Assembly: GCA_036365145.1 (NCBI GenBank)
Contig: JAEOAD010001942.1
Coordinates: 1,674,001 to 1,738,000, forward strand
Source: Orientallactaga sibirica
Taxonomy: Eukaryota; Chordata; Mammalia; Rodentia; Dipodidae
Length of the DNA stretch: 64,000 nt
Direction: 5' to 3'
Part shown: positions 58,699-64,000 of the stretch, one piece after another
How the letters are laid out: each line of letters opens with the position of its first letter
How positions within the stretch are numbered: position 1 is the stretch's first letter
Notes under the pieces: generated by a model
What the model was told of the DNA's origin: nothing
What the model saw: only the letters and a program-made list of their open reading frames with translations
Databases searched by the model: none
Translations under genes and position numbers: made by a program

Positions 58699-58704
<6 letters not shown>

Positions 58705-59004
58705 AAAACAAAAAATGCGCTGAGGGCGGCCGAGAGGAGGCGGCGGCGGCGGAGCAGGGAGGAGGTTCCGCCCGAACGATGGAGTGGTCTGGTCTTCTCC
58801 GGGCGCCTCCGGAGGACGCGTCCCGGGGCGGACCCCGCGCCTCCCCCACTGCAAACAGCGGCCGCGCGCCGCGTGACCCTCGCGCCGGCAACTTTCGCTT
58901 TTCCAAAGCCCGAAAGCCCGACGCCCCGGGAGCCAGGGGACAATCCTTGGCAGCCAGAGTGTATGTGCTGGTCCTCGCCGATCAGCCCGGACGGAAAAAC
59001 ACCC

Positions 59005-59046
59005 CCGCGCGCGCACACACACACATACACACACGCGCGCGCACGC
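59005..59046. repeat. Alternating CG/CA tract
   Basis: Purine-pyrimidine alternation (cgcgcgcacaca...acacgcgcgcgc) inside the CpG island; a potential Z-DNA-forming stretch. Confidence 0.7.
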
Positions 59047-59250
59047 ATTGGGCCCCCCCAATCCCAGGAGGCCGGGTCCCCACCCTGGCGGGCCGCGACG
59101 ACGCCGGACGGAGACCCCATTCCTTACTTGCCGCGCCCCCCCCGCTTCCGGGCCGCCCCCAATCTTGCCCGACGCCCCCCCACCCTCCCCGGCCCTTCCT
59201 GGATAACAGCGAGGGGGCGACGGGGCCCGCGCGGGCTTGGGGACCGTCAC

Positions 59251-59400
59251 CTTTCTTGCCCGTGTCCCCGCAGCCGAGGCCGCGGCGCTCTTACCCCGCC
59301 TCCCGCCTCCCTGAGTCACCCGCAGCAGCGGCGGCCTTCGTTCCCAACCGCCCAGCACACTCGAGCTCTCACTTGGTTCAAGAGCTCTCACAAGACACGC
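59251..59400 (-). other. Kdm3a: Possible non-coding first exon of Kdm3a
   Basis: Mammalian KDM3A starts with an untranslated exon. An AAAG|GTGACG donor at 59251/59250 lies at a suitable distance downstream (minus strand) of two CCAAT boxes and GC boxes. The 5' limit is arbitrary. Other GT sites in this GC-rich block are possible. Confidence 0.35.
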
Positions 59401-59443
59401 ACGGGCTCTCGGGCCCGCCCCTTCGGAGCCGCTGCCGTCGCTC

Positions 59444-59448
59444 ATTGG
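59444..59448 (-). promoter_or_regulatory. CCAAT box (proximal)
   Basis: Minus strand reads AGCCAATGAG, flanked by GC boxes at 59415-59421 and 59465-59473. Confidence 0.6.
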
Positions 59449-59464
59449 CTGGGTCACGGGCGAT

Positions 59465-59473
59465 GGGCGGGGC
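59465..59473. promoter_or_regulatory. GC box (Sp/KLF type)
   Basis: GGGCGGGGC on the plus strand between the two CCAAT boxes. Confidence 0.55.
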
Positions 59474-59496
59474 TCGCGGGCAAATAAGCTCTCGCT

Positions 59497-59501
59497 ATTG
59501 G
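59497..59501 (-). promoter_or_regulatory. CCAAT box (distal)
   Basis: Minus strand reads GACCAATAGC, 53 bp upstream of the proximal CCAAT box, a spacing common for NF-Y pairs in TATA-less promoters. Confidence 0.6.
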
Positions 59502-59513
59502 TCGTTCTGGCGA

Positions 59514-59522
59514 GGGCGGGGC
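59514..59522. promoter_or_regulatory. GC box (Sp/KLF type)
   Basis: Second GGGCGGGGC, just upstream of the distal CCAAT box relative to Kdm3a. Confidence 0.55.
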
Positions 59523-59962
59523 GAGTGACAAAAAAAAAAAAACAATTCCTTGGCTGCCTCCTCCCTTCCTCCTCCCCCCCACCCCCGACTCCCGGTCGAC
59601 CCCCATTAGGGTAAAGAACTCCAAACGTAAGCGAGAGATCCCTCCGCCCATTCTTCCATTTGTCGCCACACCGCACGCAAAGGAGTCCCGCGAAATCGGT
59701 GATCAACTTTGAGGTCAGGGGAGAAAAATTCCACGCGCGCAGAGACAAGAACTGCATGGGGAGACGCGGGGCCTCGAGCGCACATTGTACTGCACTTCAA
59801 ACGCGTAGGCTGTCGACAGGAGATGGGCCTGCCAGTTGGCGGAAGAATCTCACAGGAAAGGGGTGGAGGGCGGTGCAGAGCCGGCGGGGGAGGGCAGGCC
59901 GGGGACGTGCGGTTTCAGGCGTACTCAGCCAGAGGGAGGAGCAACGAGGCTCTGGAGGCTCG

Positions 59963-59973
59963 TGCGCAGGCGC
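59963..59973 (+). promoter_or_regulatory. NRF1-like site
   Basis: TGCGCAGGCGC is one base from the NRF1 palindrome; a second GCGCAGCG lies just after it. Confidence 0.45.
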
Positions 59974-60034
59974 TTTGCGCAGCGGACGCTGGAGCTCGGG
60001 CTGCTGGGTGAAATGGCCGCGGGAGGCGCAGGCG

Positions 60035-60040
60035 CACGTG
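60035..60040. promoter_or_regulatory. CACGTG E-box / HRE-like site
   Basis: GCGCACGTGG contains the palindromic E-box and an RCGTG hypoxia core. KDM3A is a known hypoxia-induced gene, so a HIF site is plausible but unproven here. Confidence 0.4.
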
Positions 60041-60062
60041 GTGCTTATCGTGAATGTCTAGG

Positions 60063-60075
60063 GCCGCCATTTTGG
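60063..60075 (-). promoter_or_regulatory. YY1-like site
   Basis: Minus strand reads CCAAAATGGCGGC, matching the AANATGGCGGC form often found at or just after transcription starts. Confidence 0.5.
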
Positions 60076-60119
60076 AGGATGAATGAAGAAAGGTTTAGAG
60101 TCCCTGGGAAATGACGTTC

Positions 60120-61540
60120 GTTAAATCTAGACAAAAGAATCCATGTAGTACACTGTGGAGTGTGATTTTTTTAATGTAAAGGAGGAATAAGAAGATGTCC
60201 TGAGGCTTACAAAGAAATTGCAAGAGTGCAGTGAAGTCCATGATGATACAAGTAATCTGGAGGAGAAGGTGACTTTGAAGGACAAAAGAAATAAAAGGTG
60301 ATTGTATGCTCTGGACCAGATCATTCAAGATTGAATGAAGAAGAAATAGAATGAAGAGATTGAAGACATTTTTAAAAATTATTTTAATAAAGACTGGTGT
60401 TTGACATGGCATCGAATGCAATCCTTAAGATGAGTGAAGAATTCCTGTTCTCAGTTTTATGAATATGAAGTAGGAAATAAGAAAAAGAACAGAAATTAGG
60501 AAATAGATGATACACATTAGTGCCATTGTGTTTGTTTTGAATATATATGTTCTGAATAGGTGACCTTAAATTTTGCAATAATACTGAAGAATTAAATTGT
60601 CTGTATGATATGCGGATCATTAAGAAGGTGGGAAATGGAACAAAGAAACCCATGAAATTCAACATAAAACAAAAATGGAAACAAAAAGAAACTAGAAGAA
60701 AGCATAATTAAAGTAAAATGAGACTATTAAGTTTAGACATTTATACTTACAATAATAAGTATGAATGGGTTAATTTTATTTGTAAACCTAAAAACATACT
60801 TTATAGTATAAAACAATTGAACACAAGCAAGTCACAATAGAAGCTTGAAAACAGACTAAAATATTAACCAAAGGGTAATGGAAGCAATACAGCAATATGA
60901 TTATGCTGTCATACCTCACTTAATTTTCATTAAGGATATGTTTTGAGAAATGTCATTTGGTGACTTCATCTTTGTGCTAATATAATAACATACTTAAAAT
61001 AGCTAACAAGACTACAGTGCCACTAGGTGATAAAATCTTATGGAACCACCATTGTATATATGGCCTACTATTCACTGAATGCTGTTATATGGTGTGTGAG
61101 TATAACTGAAAATAAATACCTGAAAAGAGAAGGGATTTTATGTTAATTAGACTTGAGGTCTATAAACATAATATGCTCTACTGAACTATTATCACTATGA
61201 AAACGTGAACTAGACTGTTCATTAAGAGAAAAATATGTTCATTTTTAGTGTATGGTAAAAAGACAACTCACAGTGAATATGTATTATGACCTGAAAAATA
61301 TTTCATAACTTCCTAGAAAACCAGAAATATTAAAAGAAAACAAATTGAACATTCATGAGCTTAAAACTTCCATAAGGATCCTAAAAACCTAAGAATATAT
61401 CTTATCCTGGAAAAACACTCATATAGAACTAGATGACATCTACAGTGTTGCTCATTTTTAACATTGCTTGTGGTTGTGGAAAAAATAGAAAAAAATGTAA
61501 ATATACTTCAATTGTGAAATTAGTAAATAAGATGAATAGA
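60120..61540. other. AT-rich intergenic DNA
   Basis: Apart from the doubtful remnant at 60186-60400, no exon, SINE or RNA gene was recognised. Confidence 0.55.
60186..60400 (+). pseudogene. Possible decayed coding remnant (coiled-coil-like)
   Basis: One frame reads EDVLRLTKKLQECSEVHDDT then SNLEEKVTLKDKRNKR, a stop, LYALDQIIQD, a stop, MKKK, a stop, NEEIEDIF. Charged heptad-like sequence continues through three stops in the same frame, as in a decayed copy. Source not recognised; chance in purine-rich DNA is quite possible. Confidence 0.25.
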
Positions 61541-61542
61541 TG

Positions 61543-61675
61543 GAGCTTGGTTTGGTGGCATGGTAATCCTAGAACTTGGGAAGTGCAGGCAGGAGAATCA
61601 GGAATTCAGGATCAGTCACAGTTACATGCATTCAAGGCCAACCTACGTTACATGAGAGCCTATGTCAAAAATAAA
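61543..61675 (+). mobile_element. Old B1-like monomer
   Basis: Sense, 'gcttggtttggtggcatggt', 'gcaggcaggagaatcaggaa'; diverged. Confidence 0.6.
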
Positions 61676-61798
61676 AGAGCAATAAATATACAAAATCAAA
61701 TGAATAAATGGCATGTGAGATATATAGTGGAAAGATGTAGAGTACTTAAAAAGGAATGAAAAATATCTATACGTACCAATGTATTATCAAAACACATG

Positions 61799-61949
61799 TT
61801 TTTTGGTCTTTCGAGGTACAGTCTAATTCTAGCCCAGGCTGACCTGGAATTTACTATGTAGTCTAAGGATGGCCTTGAACTCACAGCAATTCTCCTACCT
61901 CTGCCTCCTGAGTGCTTGGATTAAAGGCATGTGCCACCATGCCTGGCTC
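61799..61949 (-). mobile_element. B1 SINE
   Basis: Antisense, ends 'gtgccaccatgcctggct'. Confidence 0.88.
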
Positions 61950-62510
61950 AAAACACATTTTGAATTAAAAAGTGTTGCATTTGGCACTATAGCTACTTAA
62001 TAATACACATAAAAGTGCTATATATGTTCCATTAAGTATGTATCAAAATGTGTCATCATGGTTATTAGTACTTTGGGCTACTAGCCAAAAGCAATTACCA
62101 TTATTTACAATGTAATTTTTTGGATTTATATGTAATATTTATATGTAATATTTTAATCGGCAAAATTTTAATATATTTATGGCAATATACATGTTTTGAT
62201 ATATGTGTGCATTATGGCTAAGTCAAGTTACTCAAAATTTATATTAGCATATGTGTTATTTTTTGTGGAAAGATAAATATACTATTAGCAATCTTCAAGT
62301 ATACATGATATTGTTACCCATTATTGTCAACATGCAATATAATAGATTTCTTGGATTTTCCTCCTGTCTAACTGAAAATTTATGTTCCTTGACCACCATC
62401 TCAACAGTTTCATAATGTGCTCATATGTTATATTTGAAATTTAAATTTAAAATGCTATTAGTGGAGTCAGATTTAACAGATTAAAGAAGAAAATACATAT
62501 GATCTTCTTA
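61950..62510. other. AT-rich intergenic DNA
   Basis: Low-complexity AT-rich sequence with imperfect repeats ('tttatatgtaatatttatat' near 62120). No gene seen. Confidence 0.55.
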
Positions 62511-62559
62511 AAGTATTTTTAATATTTTATTTTTTTAAATTTATTTGTGAGAGGGAAAG

Positions 62560-62597
<38 letters not shown>

Positions 62598-62751
62598 GGT
62601 GTGCCAGGGCCTCCAGCCACTGCAAATGAACTCCAGATGCATGTGCCACCTTGTGCATCTGGCTTACGTGGGTACTGGGGAATTGAGCCTCAAACCGGGA
62701 TTGTTAGGCTTCACAGGCACATGCTTAACTGCTAAGCCATCTCTCCAGCCC
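62511..62751 (-). mobile_element. tRNA-derived SINE with (GA)n tail
   Basis: Antisense; (ag)n at 62565-62593; head 'taagccatctctccagccc'. Confidence 0.9.
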
Positions 62752-62927
62752 TAATATTTATTAGAGAGAGAGAGAATGGGTGTTCCAGGGCCTCTAGTCA
62801 CTGCAAAAGAACCCCAGATGCATGCACCACTTTGTACATCTGGCTTATGTGTGTACTGGGGAATTGAATCTGGGTCCTTAGACTTCCTGGGCAAGTGCCC
62901 TAACCACTAAGCCATCTCTCCAGCCCA
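62752..62927 (-). mobile_element. tRNA-derived SINE
   Basis: Antisense, tandem with the previous copy. Confidence 0.88.
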
Positions 62928-62929
62928 AA

Positions 62930-63415
62930 GAAGAAAATACATATAATCTTAAAGTAGAAAAAAACCATTTGATAAACTATTTGCTTGCATTCATTATGAA
63001 AACTCAGAGCAAACTAAGAGTTAGAAGAAATTTCCCAAACTTGGTAAAGGATTTCTACCAGAAACATATCTAGACACTGTCAAATTTTAGGATACCCATT
63101 AAAGTTAGGAGCAACATAAGGATACTCAATACTACAATAAAAGGAACTGTGGCTTGATTTATTATCATATGGTTTAATTTAGCCACTCTACAAGTTGCAA
63201 TAGACATTAGTAGACAATATAATAAGGCAAGAAAAATAAATGATCTAATATCACATTATTGATATAAATAATGGGAGCAATAGTGACAGATGATTAGATT
63301 TAATACAAAAGTGAAGACAATAGTGCAATAAAAAGACAAAAATGAAAAAAAATTTCCTTAACCAATTAGAGCATATGGTAAGAAAGAAGAAAGAAAGAAA
63401 AGAAAAAAAAAAAAA
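62930..63415. other. AT-rich intergenic DNA
   Basis: No feature recognised; an A/G-rich run near 63382-63417. Confidence 0.55.
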
Positions 63416-63567
63416 TTGGATATAGTCACATATGCTTGTAATCCCAGCACTTGGGATGTACAGGTAGAAGGATCAGAAGTTCAAGGTCAATCTTGGTCAA
63501 CTACATAGAGTTTGAGACAATTTTGGCATACAGGAGACACTGTCTCAAAAAAATAAATAAAATAAAC
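63416..63567 (+). mobile_element. Old B1-like SINE
   Basis: Sense, 'cttgtaatcccagcacttgg' and 'gagacactgtctcaaaaaaa'. Confidence 0.7.
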
Positions 63568-63685
63568 TACTAAGCATATTAAAATTATAGAATACCTCAA
63601 AATAAACATAACATGAACAAATCTATATGAAGAAAGCTATAAGATTTTGCTAATATGTAAAATAAAATTTAAAAATTTTAACCGC

Positions 63686-63785
63686 AGAGGCTAGGAAGAT
63701 GACTCAGTGATTAAAAGTGCTCACAAAGCTTGTTAGCCCAGGTTCAATTCCCAAGGCACACTCATAAGCCAGACACAAAAAAGTG
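63686..63785 (+). mobile_element. tRNA-derived SINE, 3'-truncated
   Basis: Sense head 'ggaagatgactcagtgatta', interrupted by the next copy. Confidence 0.78.
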
Positions 63786-63791
63786 GCATAA

Positions 63792-64000
63792 GGGCTGGAG
63801 AGATGTCTTAGCAGTTAAGGCACTGGCCTGTGAAGCCTAAGGACCCATGTTCAAGTCTTTCCATTCCACGTAAGCCAGATGCACAAGGTGACACAAGCAC
63901 ACAAGGTCACACATGCACACAAGGTGGTGCACATGTCTGGAGTTCAATTGCAGAGGCTCTAGTGTGCCAATTCTTTTTCTTTTGCTCTCACTGTGACTCT
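63792..64000 (+). mobile_element. tRNA-derived SINE (runs into window end)
   Basis: Sense, 'gggctggagagatgtcttag', with a repeated 'cacacaaggt' block. Confidence 0.86.

Larger units (their letters stand above)
58480..59530. promoter_or_regulatory. CpG island / Kdm3a promoter
   Basis: Sharp rise in G+C and CpG over the first coding exon and upstream DNA, with GGC-repeat tracts near 58740. It contains CCAAT boxes, GC boxes and an AP-1-type TGAGTCA at 59312-59318. No canonical TATA box was seen in position. Confidence 0.85.
59590..60120. promoter_or_regulatory. Second GC-rich promoter-like lobe
   Basis: CpG-rich stretch separated from the first island by an A12 run and a C-rich tract. It holds GACGTGCGG (59904-59912), an NRF1-like TGCGCAGGCGC (59963-59973), CACGTG (60035-60040), a YY1-like GCCGCCATTTTGG (60063-60075) and TGACGT (60112-60117). 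It could be upstream Kdm3a promoter or the start of a divergent transcript. Confidence 0.55.

Noticed and set aside
58167..59757. Long open frames on both strands in the CpG island (up to 453 residues)
   Set aside because: They overlap each other in several frames, are Pro/Arg/Ala-rich and run through poly-A and (CA)n tracts, as expected of GC-rich DNA with few stop codons. Only the Kdm3a exon 2 part matches a known protein.
60095..60421. 108-residue minus-strand hydrophobic frame right of the promoter
   Set aside because: Composition simply reflects antisense of purine-rich DNA; no start context or homology recognised.

Overview
The window comes from a rodent nuclear genome. It is packed with B1 (7SL-derived) SINEs and with a tRNA-derived SINE whose head reads like 'ggctggagagatggctcag...ggttcgattc'. 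It also holds older MIR, L2, B4/RSINE1-like and ID-like copies. This mix, especially the tRNA-derived family beside B1s with a 'ctgagactacatagtgaattc' core, fits a dipodoid (jerboa-type) rodent. That taxonomic call is an inference from repeat style and was not checked against a database.

One protein gene fills the window on the minus strand: Kdm3a (JMJD1A), the Fe(II)/2-oxoglutarate-dependent H3K9me1/me2 demethylase. All 25 coding exons can be placed with GT..AG boundaries and matching phases, from the ATG at 58634 to the TAA at 2945-2947. Joined, and discounting one extra base in exon 11, they give 3957 nt, or 1318 residues, close to the human and mouse lengths. The C6 zinc finger is in exon 13, LXXLL in exon 17, HxD iron ligands in exon 22 and the distal His in exon 24. 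A likely 3' UTR ends near an ATTAAA at 2344-2349. The CpG-rich promoter lies at about 58.5-59.5 kb with CCAAT and GC boxes. A second GC-rich lobe at 59.6-60.1 kb carries NRF1-, YY1-, CRE- and CACGTG-type sites.

Layout: 1-2.3 kb is a SINE cluster downstream of the gene; 2.3-59.4 kb is Kdm3a with SINE-filled introns (largest: intron 2, about 8.1 kb, and the intron between exons 9 and 8, about 7.6 kb); 59.4-60.1 kb is promoter; 60.1-64 kb is AT-rich intergenic DNA with no recognised gene.

The points most worth checking are: an extra base in exon 11 that would truncate the protein at about residue 549, before the zinc finger and JmjC domain; a nested inverted pair of B1 plus tRNA-derived SINEs flanking the 512-nt exon 10, a layout that favours circular RNA; a 7SL RNA pseudogene retaining S-domain sequence; a local 162-bp duplication in intron 2; and a 30-base homopolymer next to the predicted 3' splice site just upstream of the start codon. 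I found no undescribed multi-gene system.
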